64,000 bases of DNA from an uncultured Prevotella sp. (GCA_902798285.1 CADBVZ010000002.1:62001-126000); one strand, 5' to 3'. Counted from the stretch's first letter, positions 1-7,942 are shown. A program made the numbers and translations. The notes: generated by a model not told the origin, from the sequence alone.

Positions 1-33
1 CCTTTGAAGGAGGGGGCAGGGGGTGGTAGAAAA

Positions 34-978
34 ATGAAAGGTCTTGTCATTAAAAATACTGGAAGCTGGTATACTGTCTTAACCGACGATGGCCAGCTGA
101 TTGAGTCGAAAATCAAAGGTAATTTTCGACTCAAGGGAATCCGCTCTACTAACCCTGTGGCTGTAGGCGATAGGGTTTCTGTCGGTGAGGGGAACTGGAT
201 AACGGAAATTGAAGATCGCAAGAACTACATTATTCGAAAAAGTATTAATCTTTCCAAACAAAGCCATATTCTGGCTGCCAATGTCGACCAGGCCCTGTTG
301 GTAGTCACGGTGGTGAATCCCCAAACCTCCACCACGTTTATCGACAGATTCCTGGCTTCGGCCGAGGCCTATCGTGTCCCAGTGATCCTGGTGTTTAATA
401 AGACCGATCTCTTGGATGATGATCTGCGTCACTATCAGGATGCAATGGTCAACCTCTATCAGACCATCGGCTATGCTTGTCATCAGGTATCGGCCGAGAC
501 GGGTGAGGGTGTCGATGCGCTTCGTCAGCTGCTCGAAGGCAAAATCACCCTGTTGAGCGGCAATAGTGGGGTGGGGAAGTCCACACTCATCAATCGCTTG
601 ATTCCTGGAGCCTCTCAGCGTACTGCCGAGATTTCCGATGCCCATAACACCGGCCAGCATACGACAACATTCTCGGAGATGATCCCACTCACCTCTAACC
701 CCTCACCCCTCACCTCTAATTTGGGCTGGCTCATTGATACACCGGGTATCAAGGGTTTCGGAACCTTCGATATTGAACCCGAGGAGTTGACCAGCTATTT
801 CAAGGAGATCTTCCAGTTCTCCAAGGATTGCCGTTTCTCCAACTGTACCCATACCCACGAGCCGGGATGTGCTGTGCTGAAGGCACTCGAGGATCACTAC
901 ATCGCCGAAAGCCGTTATCAGTCTTACCTCTCCATGCTCGAAGACAAAGACGAAGGCAAATACCGCGCCGCCTATTAG
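34..978 (+). CDS. rsgA: Ribosome small-subunit-dependent GTPase RsgA
   Basis: RsgA is a circularly permuted GTPase that acts late in 30S subunit assembly. The 314-residue product has an OB-fold-like N-terminus (about 1-65), then the G motifs in permuted order: NKTDL (about residue 122), the P-loop [10 protein letters not shown] (about 175) and DTPG (about 235). A C-terminal zinc cluster follows ([14 protein letters not shown], from about 266). The frame is open to a TTG at 4, but the ATG at 34 gives the usual start [11 protein letters not shown] 7-bp tandem tract (688-720) encodes an extra [12 protein letters not shown] stretch directly before the G3 motif. A REP palindrome begins one base after the stop codon. 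Identification is secure; the effect of the insertion is unknown. Confidence 0.95.
   Translation: MKGLVIKNTGSWYTVLTDDGQLIESKIKGNFRLKGIRSTNPVAVGDRVSVGEGNWITEIEDRKNYIIRKSINLSKQSHILAANVDQALLVVTVVNPQTSTTFIDRFLASAEAYRVPVILVFNKTDLLDDDLRHYQDAMVNLYQTIGYACHQVSAETGEGVDALRQLLEGKITLLSGNSGVGKSTLINRLIPGASQRTAEISDAHNTGQHTTTFSEMIPLTSNPSPLTSNLGWLIDTPGIKGFGTFDIEPEELTSYFKEIFQFSKDCRFSNCTHTHEPGCAVLKALEDHYIAESRYQSYLSMLEDKDEGKYRAAY
688..720. repeat. Heptamer tandem tract inside rsgA
   Basis: Four full units and one partial unit of a 7-bp repeat lie in perfect phase: CTCACCT, CTAACCC, CTCACCC, CTCACCT, CTAAT. The tract is read in frame as a Ser/Pro/Thr-rich linker just before the DTPG motif of the GTPase domain. 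Confidence 0.85.
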
Positions 979-1053
979 CCTGACAGGGGACAGGTCCCTG
1001 TCATGTCTCAATGCGATAGCGAGAAACCTGACTGGGCCCTGTCCCCTGTCAGG
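979..1053. repeat. REP-like palindromic element (copy A)
   Basis: The arms are CCTGACAGGGGACAGG (979-994) and CCTGTCCCCTGTCAGG (1038-1053), with a 43-bp centre. The element starts immediately after the rsgA stop codon. Related elements lie at 1567, 3695, 4654, 5869, 6486 and 61297, and two of them bracket the RAYT transposase gene. It could also act as a stem-loop transcript end for rsgA. Confidence 0.9.
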
Positions 1054-1083
1054 CCTCCCCGCAAAAGATTAAACAAATAAGAA

Positions 1084-3681
1084 ATGAATATGATTAAACT
1101 AATCACCAATTGCTTTTGCAAGAAAAGAGTATTTTTACCCTTTTACCTTTTTACCCTTTTACCTTTATCTGCTGCGGGGCAGCAGGTAACCGAGTTCAAC
1201 CTCTCTGGCCCTTACGCTGTGAGTGCCCCCTTTGCCCTTGATACCGTCGATGTGCAAGGCAAGAAGTTCGACCCCAACACCCTGATGAACAGCATCTCGC
1301 TCACATCCCAACCCACGGGTCGCTTCTCTGGTCAGATTCTCCCCTCATTACCCAACAGCAAGAGCGTAGGCTTGCTGAGTTTTTACGTCAACAATACCGA
1401 TTTTGTTAAGGGCAAGATCGAGGTGAAAGGCCCCAAGAATGCCAAACTTTATATTGATGGTGTGGAATCTTCAGGCGATCTTAACCTCGCCCCCGAACAT
1501 CATACTTTCACCATCCGCTTCCTCGCAGAACCCAATGATACCGACTCAATAGCGGTTTGCCTCCAGCCTGACAGGGGACAGGTCCCTGTCATGTCTGATA
1601 GTAATCTCTCACCTCTCACCTCTCAAAGGCTACGGGTAGGCGCGTCAGCGGGAATCCCCTCACCTCTAAAGGTGACGCTTGAAAAGCGTCATCCTTATTT
1701 TGTCCACGACCTCACTGATGGCAAGCGTGTTCGCAGCATCTCCCTCTCTGCCGATGGCCAACTGGTAGCCCTCGCTTACCAGACTACTGCTCGCGGAGGC
1801 TCTTCCGTTTGGAACTACGAGATTCGCGATGTCAAGACCCAGCGACTCATCACTCAACCCGCCAAGAATCCCAGTTGGATGCCCAAGTCCATCGCCTATC
1901 TGGTGGAGGAAAAGGAGGGCGACAAGCGCATATTGTATAAGGTCGATCCCAAGACGGGGGCTCGTTCTCGCTTTGCTTATGATATCCCAGAGGGTAATTA
2001 TACCGTATCTCCCACCGAGGATTACCTCATCTTGACCGTCGAGGAAGAGGGCCCCAAGGAGGATAAGGAGGTCTTCCAGATACTCGAGATGGACGATCGT
2101 CAGCCCGGATGGCGAAAGCGCAATTATGTTGCCAAATATGATATCGCAACGGGTCTAACCCAGCGCCTCACCTTTGGCACCAAGGGCGAGTTCCTCACCG
2201 ATATCTCGCAGGATGGCAACAAACTCCTCGTGGTGAGCAATCGCTCCAGACTCTCTAAACGTCCCACTATGGTGTCGGATGTTTTCATCATCGATGCTCG
2301 TACGCTGAAGACGGATACCCTGTTCATTGGTTGCGAGTTTATCAACGACGTTTATTTCTCTCCCGATGCTTCGCAGATACTCTTTTCGGGCCATCCTGAG
2401 GCTTTCGGTCGCATAGGTTGTCAACTCCCTGCTGATGTAATTCCAAGCATGACGGAGAACGAGCTCTTCCTTTATGATATCGCTTCCAAGAAGGTCACAC
2501 CACTCACGAAGGACTTCGATCCTTCTATCGAGAAAATCGACTGGTCTTGGGCCGATGGACAAATCTATTTCTCGGCCGAGGATCGTGATTATGTCAATAT
2601 GTTTGTGCTGAATCCCAAGACGGGTAAGATCTCAAAACTCCCCCTCTCAGGCGATTATACCTATCGTTTCAATATGGCCTCTCATGCTCCCGTCTTAGGC
2701 TATCTCTCCTACAAAACCCTGGAGCCCGCCTCCGCATATGTCGTGGATCTCTCATCGGTGCAGTCATCTCTGCGCTCTAAACATTTCTCTCACCTCTCAC
2801 CTCTCACCTCTAACCTCTATTTCGACGGACGCGAGGCTATTGCCGAAGCGGAAGTCGGAATATGTAAGGACTGGAACTTCACCAACTCCAAGGGCGATAC
2901 CGTCTATGGCCGACTCTACCTCCCCAAGGACTTCGATGCCACAAAACAATACCCCATGATCGTGTATTATTATGGTGGTTGCGCCCCTGTGTCACGCTAT
3001 TTCGAGTCACCTTATGCCCCACAGTATTGGAACTCTCTGGGCTATGTGGCCTATATCGTCGAACCCAGTGGTGCCACGGGTTTCGGTCAGGAGTGGGCCT
3101 CGCGCCATGTCAATACCGCTGGTCGCGGTCCTGCTGAGGATATCATCGAGGGAGTCAAGCAGATCTGCAAGGAGCATCCCTTCATCAATCCCAAGAAGAT
3201 CGGTTGCATGGGCGCATCTTATGGCGGTTTCATGACGCAATACCTTCAGACTCAGACAGATATCTTTGCTGCAGCCATCTCGCATGCCGGTATCACCAAC
3301 CACACTAGCTATTGGGGTGAGGGCTATTGGGGCTACAACTATAGCGAGGTCTCTATGGCCAACAGTTATCCCTGGAGTCATCGCGAGCTCTATGTCAATC
3401 AGAGTCCGCTGTTCAATGCCGATAAGATTCATACGCCATTGCTTCTCTTGCATGGCAATGCCGATACCAATGTGCCGCTCATTGAGAGCTTGCAGATGTT
3501 CACGGCCCTGAAACTCCTGGGCCGTGAGGTTGCCCTCGTCGAGGTCGAAGGTGAGAACCATCACATCCTCGATTACTCCAAGCGCGAGAAGTGGCTCGCC
3601 ACCCAAATGGCCTGGTTTGCCCGCTTCCTCAAGGACGACCCCACCTGGTGGAACCACCTCTATCCTTCCAAGCATCTGTGA
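1084..3681 (+). CDS. Secreted S9 family prolyl oligopeptidase (DPP-IV-like)
   Basis: This 865-residue serine peptidase should cleave proline-containing peptides in the periplasm or at the cell surface. It has an N-terminal signal peptide, a long beta-propeller region (about 200-570) and a C-terminal alpha/beta-hydrolase domain. The catalytic triad is visible: GASYGG with Ser712, HGNADT with Asp794, and GENHH with His826. The hydrophobic part of the signal peptide is encoded by an 8-bp tandem repeat (1133-1164). Further non-family insertions are a half REP element plus heptamers (1567-1669) and a heptamer tract (2787-2820) between propeller and hydrolase domain. The frame stays open through all of them. 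Starts at 1084 and 1090 are both possible. Confidence 0.92.
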   Translation: MNMIKLITNCFCKKRVFLPFYLFTLLPLSAAGQQVTEFNLSGPYAVSAPFALDTVDVQGKKFDPNTLMNSISLTSQPTGRFSGQILPSLPNSKSVGLLSFYVNNTDFVKGKIEVKGPKNAKLYIDGVESSGDLNLAPEHHTFTIRFLAEPNDTDSIAVCLQPDRGQVPVMSDSNLSPLTSQRLRVGASAGIPSPLKVTLEKRHPYFVHDLTDGKRVRSISLSADGQLVALAYQTTARGGSSVWNYEIRDVKTQRLITQPAKNPSWMPKSIAYLVEEKEGDKRILYKVDPKTGARSRFAYDIPEGNYTVSPTEDYLILTVEEEGPKEDKEVFQILEMDDRQPGWRKRNYVAKYDIATGLTQRLTFGTKGEFLTDISQDGNKLLVVSNRSRLSKRPTMVSDVFIIDARTLKTDTLFIGCEFINDVYFSPDASQILFSGHPEAFGRIGCQLPADVIPSMTENELFLYDIASKKVTPLTKDFDPSIEKIDWSWADGQIYFSAEDRDYVNMFVLNPKTGKISKLPLSGDYTYRFNMASHAPVLGYLSYKTLEPASAYVVDLSSVQSSLRSKHFSHLSPLTSNLYFDGREAIAEAEVGICKDWNFTNSKGDTVYGRLYLPKDFDATKQYPMIVYYYGGCAPVSRYFESPYAPQYWNSLGYVAYIVEPSGATGFGQEWASRHVNTAGRGPAEDIIEGVKQICKEHPFINPKKIGCMGASYGGFMTQYLQTQTDIFAAAISHAGITNHTSYWGEGYWGYNYSEVSMANSYPWSHRELYVNQSPLFNADKIHTPLLLLHGNADTNVPLIESLQMFTALKLLGREVALVEVEGENHHILDYSKREKWLATQMAWFARFLKDDPTWWNHLYPSKHL
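1133..1164. repeat. Octamer tandem repeat encoding a signal peptide core
   Basis: Four exact-phase units alternate TTTTACCC and TTTTACCT. They encode the hydrophobic core (LPFYLFTLLPL) of the S9 peptidase signal peptide. A gain or loss of one 8-bp unit would shift the frame about 17 codons into the gene. Confidence 0.85.
1567..1691. repeat. Half REP element plus heptamer tract and hairpin inside the S9 peptidase
   Basis: A single REP arm with its inner repeat (CCTGACAGGGGACAGG, then TCCCTGTC) lies at 1567-1592. Three CTCTCAC-type heptamers follow (1606-1626), then a shorter heptamer stretch (1655-1669). Last comes a perfect 8-bp stem, TGACGCTT (1673-1680) pairing with AAGCGTCA (1684-1691) around a 3-nt loop. 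All of it is read in frame. Confidence 0.8.
2787..2820. repeat. Heptamer tandem tract inside the S9 peptidase
   Basis: Three CTCTCAC units are followed by CTCTAAC and CTCTAT, in perfect 7-bp phase. They are read in frame as a Ser/Leu/Pro/Thr stretch between the beta-propeller and hydrolase domains. Confidence 0.85.
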
Positions 3682-3694
3682 TGTAGCGGCAGGG

Positions 3695-3765
3695 CCTGAC
3701 AGGGGACAGGTTCCTGTCAGAAACAATTAGCGCCAATGGCTGACAGGAACCTGTCCCCTGTCAGG
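3695..3765. repeat. REP-like palindromic element (copy C), upstream of RAYT
   Basis: The arms are CCTGACAGGGGACAGG and CCTGTCCCCTGTCAGG, each with an inner inverted repeat (TTCCTGTCAG and CTGACAGGAA). The centre is related to the AATTAGCGC core of copy D. The element lies between the S9 peptidase and the RAYT gene. Just downstream are a GGGGGC/GCCCCC hairpin (3812-3828) and the palindrome GCCGCGCGGC. Confidence 0.92.
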
Positions 3766-3886
3766 CGAGTCCCCGCTCGCTAAGGCTCGCTTCCAACCCA
3801 CCCTCGCTCTTAGGGGGCTGCTCGCCCCCTGCCGCGCGGCATGACCCCTCGGTGTTTTACCCTCAGGCATAGGCATTTATCATGTC

Positions 3887-4636
3887 ATGGTGCGAGGCAT
3901 TAACCATCAGGATATCTTCTACGATCAGGAAGACTATTATCAATTTATCAATACGCTTGACAGGATGCAAGTGAGATATGATGACGAAGGCCACGCGTGT
4001 GGAACGAATTACACACTTTACGCCTATTGTCTCATGCCCAATCACTTCCATCTGCTCATCCGTGAACGAGAGGACTATCTTGGAATGGCCGTAAAACGTA
4101 TTAGTTCCTCATACGTATATTATTACAATCACAAATACTCGCGCGATGGTCATCTCTTTAAAGAACGTTTCCGTTCAGAACCGGTAAACGATATGGCCTA
4201 TTTTACGACACTGTTGCGATATATCCACCAGAATCCCCTAAAAGCGGGGCTTGTGAGTGATATCCGGGATTACAGATATAGTAGTTGGAATGAGTATACT
4301 GGTGATGTTGATCCAGCATTTGGTGTGTGTAATACTGATTCTGTGCTTAGTCGCATGCCGCTCAATGAGTTGAAAGAATTTGTCAACGATCCTTTGCCGG
4401 ATGAGGTGATTTGCCTTGATAATGATAACGAGCAACCAAGGCTTAGACTATCTGATGATCAGGTTTGGGAACAAATTATGAAATTAACCGGTACTTCAGA
4501 TGCTACCGGATTCCAACTGCTTGAAAGAGAGCAACAGAAGATCATTATTCGTAAAATTCGTCGCCTTGGAGCATCAATCAGACAATTAGAACGTTTGACT
4601 GGTATCAGCCGAGGAGTCATCCAAGCCCTCGCCTGA
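3887..4636 (+). CDS. REP-associated tyrosine transposase (RAYT, Y1_Tnp family)
   Basis: RAYTs are single-copy HUH-like nucleases thought to mobilise REP palindromes. The 249-residue product shows the family landmarks: MVRGINHQDIFYD, the metal-binding LMPNHFHLLI (HxH), and a Tyr-rich stretch before GHLFKERFRS where the catalytic tyrosine is expected. The C-terminal part resembles a DNA-binding extension. Related elements flank it at 3695-3765 and 4654-4724, and the stop codon sits inside the first partial REP repeat. The canonical N-terminal residues GIYHV lie upstream of the ATG in the same open frame, with no start codon before a TGA at 3842. The protein is therefore shortened by about 12 residues or uses an unusual start. 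Confidence 0.88.
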   Translation: MVRGINHQDIFYDQEDYYQFINTLDRMQVRYDDEGHACGTNYTLYAYCLMPNHFHLLIREREDYLGMAVKRISSSYVYYYNHKYSRDGHLFKERFRSEPVNDMAYFTTLLRYIHQNPLKAGLVSDIRDYRYSSWNEYTGDVDPAFGVCNTDSVLSRMPLNELKEFVNDPLPDEVICLDNDNEQPRLRLSDDQVWEQIMKLTGTSDATGFQLLEREQQKIIIRKIRRLGASIRQLERLTGISRGVIQALA

Positions 4637-4724
4637 CAATCCTGACAAGGGATCCTGACAAGGGACAGGTTCCTGTCAGATACAATTAGCGCTAATGGCT
4701 GACAGGAACCTGTCCCTTGTCAGG
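4632..4724. repeat. REP-like palindromic element (copy D) with stuttered left end
   Basis: The core element (4654-4724) has arms CCTGACAAGGGACAGG and CCTGTCCCTTGTCAGG around a near-palindromic AATTAGCGCTAAT centre. Two partial left ends (CCTGACAAT and CCTGACAAGGGAT) precede it at 4632-4653. They provide the stop codon of the RAYT gene and look like traces of repeated end processing. Confidence 0.88.
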
Positions 4725-4750
4725 GTGCTGCGGAGAATAATCCTAAATAA

Positions 4751-4782
4751 TTTGGTTATTCCCCAAAATTACACTACCTTTG
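4751..4782 (+). promoter_or_regulatory. Bacteroidota-type promoter for mnmA
   Basis: A TTTG at 4751-4754 (the -33 region) and TACCTTTG at 4775-4782 (the -7 box) have the usual spacing of about 20 bp. The likely transcription start falls at or next to the GTG at 4788, so the mRNA may be leaderless. Confidence 0.7.
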
Positions 4783-4787
4783 CAGCC

Positions 4788-5867
4788 GTGAATGTGAAGG
4801 AAATAGAAAACAAGAAAATCGCTGTTTTGCTGTCGGGTGGTGTTGACAGCAGTGTCGTGCTTTACGAATTGGTGAAGCAGGGCCTCCAGCCCGACTGCTT
4901 CTATATTAAGATAGGTCCTGAGGAAAAGGAGGAGTGGGACTGCTCTTCGGAAGAGGACCTCGAGATGGCCACGGCTGTAGCCCATAAGTATGGCTGCAAA
5001 CTGGAAGTGATCGACTGTCATCAGGAGTATTGGAACCAAGTGACCAAGTACACGATGGATAAGGTGAAGGCTGGCTTGACCCCCAACCCTGACGTGATGT
5101 GCAACCGACTGATCAAATTCGGAGCCTTCGACGAGAAGCGTGGACATGACTATGATCTCATTGCCACAGGTCACTATGCAATGACGGAGACTGACTCAGA
5201 AGGCTACAAGTGGCTCTGTACGAGTCCTGACCCCGTGAAAGATCAGACTGACTTTCTGGCTCAGATAGCCGATTGGCAGTTGAAGAAAGCCCTCTTCCCC
5301 ATCGGTCATTACATGAAAGATGAGGTACGTGTGATTGCTGAGCGCGAGCATCTGGTAAATGCTAAACGCAAGGACTCGCAGGGCATCTGCTTCTTAGGAA
5401 AGATTAACTATAACGACTATATTCGTCGCTATCTTGGCGAACAACCTGGCGATGTGATTGAACTAGAAACAGGTAAGCGCATAGGTGAGCACAAAGGCCT
5501 GTGGTTTCATACCATTGGACAGCGTAAGGGCATGGGTTTTGGCGGAGGTCCCTGGTTTGTAGTGAAGAAGGATGTTGAGCATAATATCCTGTTTGTCTCG
5601 CATGGCTACGACCCGGAAACAGCCTACAAGGCAGACTTCCCTGTGCATGATTTCCATTTCCTGACCAAGGAGCTGCAGCCAACAGAAGTGACGTTCAAGA
5701 TTCGTCACACCCCAGAGTATCATGCGGCCACTTTAGAGTGGATAACTCCTATGTCCTTTATTCTCCACTCCAAAGAAAAGATCCATGGCGTAGCCCCCGG
5801 TCAGTTCTGTGTCATCTATGACGATACCCATCACCGCTGTCTAGGCTCCGGTGAGATCACCGTTTAG
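4788..5867 (+). CDS. mnmA: tRNA-specific 2-thiouridylase MnmA
   Basis: MnmA thiolates U34 of Lys, Glu and Gln tRNAs using ATP and persulfide sulfur. The 359-residue product has the PP-loop SGGVDSS near residue 16. The two active-site cysteines are in NPDVMCN (Cys105) and QGICFLG (Cys201), and the C-terminal beta-barrel is complete. The open frame continues upstream into the REP element, where an ATG lies at 4695. The promoter box at 4775-4782 makes that start unlikely, so the GTG at 4788 is chosen, with a GTG at 4794 as the alternative. REP elements flank the gene on both sides. Confidence 0.93.
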   Translation: MNVKEIENKKIAVLLSGGVDSSVVLYELVKQGLQPDCFYIKIGPEEKEEWDCSSEEDLEMATAVAHKYGCKLEVIDCHQEYWNQVTKYTMDKVKAGLTPNPDVMCNRLIKFGAFDEKRGHDYDLIATGHYAMTETDSEGYKWLCTSPDPVKDQTDFLAQIADWQLKKALFPIGHYMKDEVRVIAEREHLVNAKRKDSQGICFLGKINYNDYIRRYLGEQPGDVIELETGKRIGEHKGLWFHTIGQRKGMGFGGGPWFVVKKDVEHNILFVSHGYDPETAYKADFPVHDFHFLTKELQPTEVTFKIRHTPEYHAATLEWITPMSFILHSKEKIHGVAPGQFCVIYDDTHHRCLGSGEITV

Positions 5868-5868
5868 C

Positions 5869-5943
5869 CCTGACAGGGGACAGGTTCCTGTCAGATTGTT
5901 CACTGCCACTTTGCAATCTGACAGGAACCTGTCCCTTGTCAGG
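5869..5943. repeat. REP-like palindromic element (copy E)
   Basis: The arms are CCTGACAGGGGACAGG and CCTGTCCCTTGTCAGG. The element begins two bases after the mnmA stop and ends ten bases before the stop of the convergent alpha-glucuronidase gene. It may serve as a bidirectional stem-loop between the two genes. Confidence 0.9.
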
Positions 5944-5953
5944 GAGGAAGAAA

Positions 5954-7942
5954 TCAGGGTCGGGTGAACGACCCGAAGTAGTTGAGGCAGGTCGAACGCC
6001 ATTCTTTGGCGTTGTCGAGTTGATGCTGCAGACGGGCATCAACTTCCTGCCAGCGCTGGTCATCGATGAAGGGCTTGGCCTCATTCCAGACACGAATGAA
6101 GTCCTCCACTTCCTTCACACCACGGTCATAGTGGAATGCCATTTCCTCAAGGACGGTGCGACCACTCTTAAGACGGTAGGTCCAAGGTACACGGTGGAAC
6201 CAGAGGAGATAACGCTCCGGACAGGTATTGATGTCATCGTAGAGCTGACAATAGGGCTCACGATACTGAGCTGTGGCGTTCGAGCCGGTATGTGTGCGGT
6301 CGAAGCCGATAGAGTCCTTGTTGGCCTGGTGATAGTACACGGGGCACCACTCGTAAGGTACGTGGGGGTTGTATCCATCAGGCTCTGGACCGTAATGTTC
6401 GTCGAAGGCGAAGATGTGATGCAGGCCGATGGGCATCATGTAGTCGACGCAAGCCTCACGCGAGCGCAGCATGACGCTGAGGAGGCCTGACAGGGGACAG
6501 GTTCCTGTCAGCCATTGGCACTTATTTGTTTCTGACAGGAACCTGTCCCCTGTCAGGCGGGAGCTGTCTCCAAAGGTGAGGCTCAGCCACTCTGTGGCTA
6601 TATCCTCACTTGTAAGGTTAGGATCCCAGGCGAGGCGGCCGAAGGCATACCAGTTGGCCTGAGAGAAGTGATGACCACACCAGTTGCGATCCAAACCAAT
6701 GTTCGCAACACCAGCAATACCCACCAGTCTGCTGGGCTCTACGAAGCCGAAGAACTCCCGCCACATGGGGGCGAGGTATACGAGATGGCGTGACTGTCCG
6801 AGGTACTCCTGTGTAATCTGGAGTTCCGCCATCTGCTTGGTCTGGTGGATGTTATCGAAGATAGGTGCATAAGGTTCACGCGGTTGGAAGTCCAATGGAC
6901 CGTTCTTTGACTGCAGAATCACATTGTCGCGGAACTTGCCATCCAGATCCTTAAACTCGCTGACAGCCTGTTTCACACGGTCCTCACCCGGATGAGCAGC
7001 TCCATATACAAAGCTGCGCCACATGATGATACCGCCGAAGGGTTTCACGGCATCAGCCAGCATATTCGCACCGTCAGCATGAGTGCGCTTGTAGTCGAAC
7101 GGACCAGGCTGTCCCTCAGAGTTGGCTTTTACCAGGAATCCGCCAAAATCAGGAATCACGGCGTAAATCTCCTTGGCCTTGGCTTTCCACCAAGCCTTTA
7201 CCTGAGCATTCAGTGGATCAGCTGTTTTTACGGGTTTGCCGCCGTTGAATCCCTTGGCCGGGATGGTCATGGGCGAGGCAAAATTCACCGACAGATACAC
7301 CTTGATGCCATAGGGGCGAAGAATGTCGGCATACTGCTTTACCTTATTTATATATACGGCCGACAGCATCTTGGGCGAGGCATTCACGTTGTTCAGTACC
7401 GTACCATTGATGCCGATGGACGCATTCGCTCTGGCGTATTCCTTGATCAGTTCGGTGTCGATGGGCTGATCGGGATCCTCCACGAAGATGGTATGTCCGC
7501 GACGAGTCTTGCCCCCTTCCTTGCCTTTCCAGAAGATGCTCAGTCCGGCATAGCCACGCTCGATGGTGCCATTCAGATTATCCCAGTGGTTCAGAATTCT
7601 CAGCTTATAGAAGGGTTTACTTGTAATGTCCTGACTCCCTGTCTCCCTGTCTCCTTGTCTCCTTAACAATTCATACGCTCCATACAGCAAACCAATCTCG
7701 TTCTTCGCCGAAATGGTAGTGCCTTGAATGCGGTAGGCATCTTCCTCCATGGTAGGATCGATCACCAGGTTAGCACTCTCGCCCTGGTAATACGTTTTCA
7801 GCTCCTGAGCAGCCATACACTCAGGACCCGTCACTTTCGCCTTGTTCACAGGTTGATACCTCAGCCACAGTTGGTGACCATCCTCAGCCTTTGCCATCCA
7901 CGCAAAGGTCATCATCATGAGTAGTAATACAGTTTTCTTCAT
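5954..7942 (-). CDS. GH67 alpha-glucuronidase, secreted
   Basis: GH67 enzymes remove 4-O-methylglucuronic acid from the ends of xylo-oligosaccharides. The 662-residue product has a signal peptide (MKKTVLLLMMMTFAWMAKA), an N-terminal beta-sandwich domain and the conserved barrel. Recognisable segments are GYAGLSIFWKG, the acidic VKANSEGQPGP that should carry the general acid, and PREPYAPIF. A complete REP element (6486-6557) is read through in frame as 24 codons (LTGDRFLSETNKCQWLTGTC and PLSG). An 8-bp tandem tract (7633-7664) encodes a short RRQGDRETGS stretch. Activity with the insertion present is uncertain. The promoter is probably the weak box CAAAAATA (7961-7968, TATTTTTG on this strand). 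Confidence 0.93.
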   Translation of the reverse strand: MKKTVLLLMMMTFAWMAKAEDGHQLWLRYQPVNKAKVTGPECMAAQELKTYYQGESANLVIDPTMEEDAYRIQGTTISAKNEIGLLYGAYELLRRQGDRETGSQDITSKPFYKLRILNHWDNLNGTIERGYAGLSIFWKGKEGGKTRRGHTIFVEDPDQPIDTELIKEYARANASIGINGTVLNNVNASPKMLSAVYINKVKQYADILRPYGIKVYLSVNFASPMTIPAKGFNGGKPVKTADPLNAQVKAWWKAKAKEIYAVIPDFGGFLVKANSEGQPGPFDYKRTHADGANMLADAVKPFGGIIMWRSFVYGAAHPGEDRVKQAVSEFKDLDGKFRDNVILQSKNGPLDFQPREPYAPIFDNIHQTKQMAELQITQEYLGQSRHLVYLAPMWREFFGFVEPSRLVGIAGVANIGLDRNWCGHHFSQANWYAFGRLAWDPNLTSEDIATEWLSLTFGDSSRLTGDRFLSETNKCQWLTGTCPLSGLLSVMLRSREACVDYMMPIGLHHIFAFDEHYGPEPDGYNPHVPYEWCPVYYHQANKDSIGFDRTHTGSNATAQYREPYCQLYDDINTCPERYLLWFHRVPWTYRLKSGRTVLEEMAFHYDRGVKEVEDFIRVWNEAKPFIDDQRWQEVDARLQHQLDNAKEWRSTCLNYFGSFTRP
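6486..6557. repeat. REP-like element (copy F) inside the alpha-glucuronidase frame
   Basis: A complete element with arms CCTGACAGGGGACAGG and CCTGTCCCCTGTCAGG spans 72 bp, exactly 24 codons. On the minus strand it is translated without a stop and the GH67 sequence resumes normally on both sides. Confidence 0.92.
7633..7664. repeat. Octamer tandem tract inside the alpha-glucuronidase
   Basis: Four 8-bp units in exact phase: GACTCCCT, GTCTCCCT, GTCTCCTT, GTCTCCTT. The tract is read in frame on the minus strand in the N-terminal domain. Confidence 0.8.

Noticed and set aside
688-720. Heptamer tract considered as a CRISPR or telomere-like array
   Set aside because: The units are 7 bp, contiguous and without spacers, so this is a simple tandem repeat.
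3007-3726. 239-codon minus-strand frame over the S9 peptidase active-site region
   Set aside because: It is a shadow of the catalytic domain, and its ends reach into a REP element that supplies chance open codons.
4695-4787. 31-residue N-terminal extension of MnmA starting in the REP element
   Set aside because: A good promoter box lies at 4775-4782 inside the extension, and MnmA proteins do not have this sequence.
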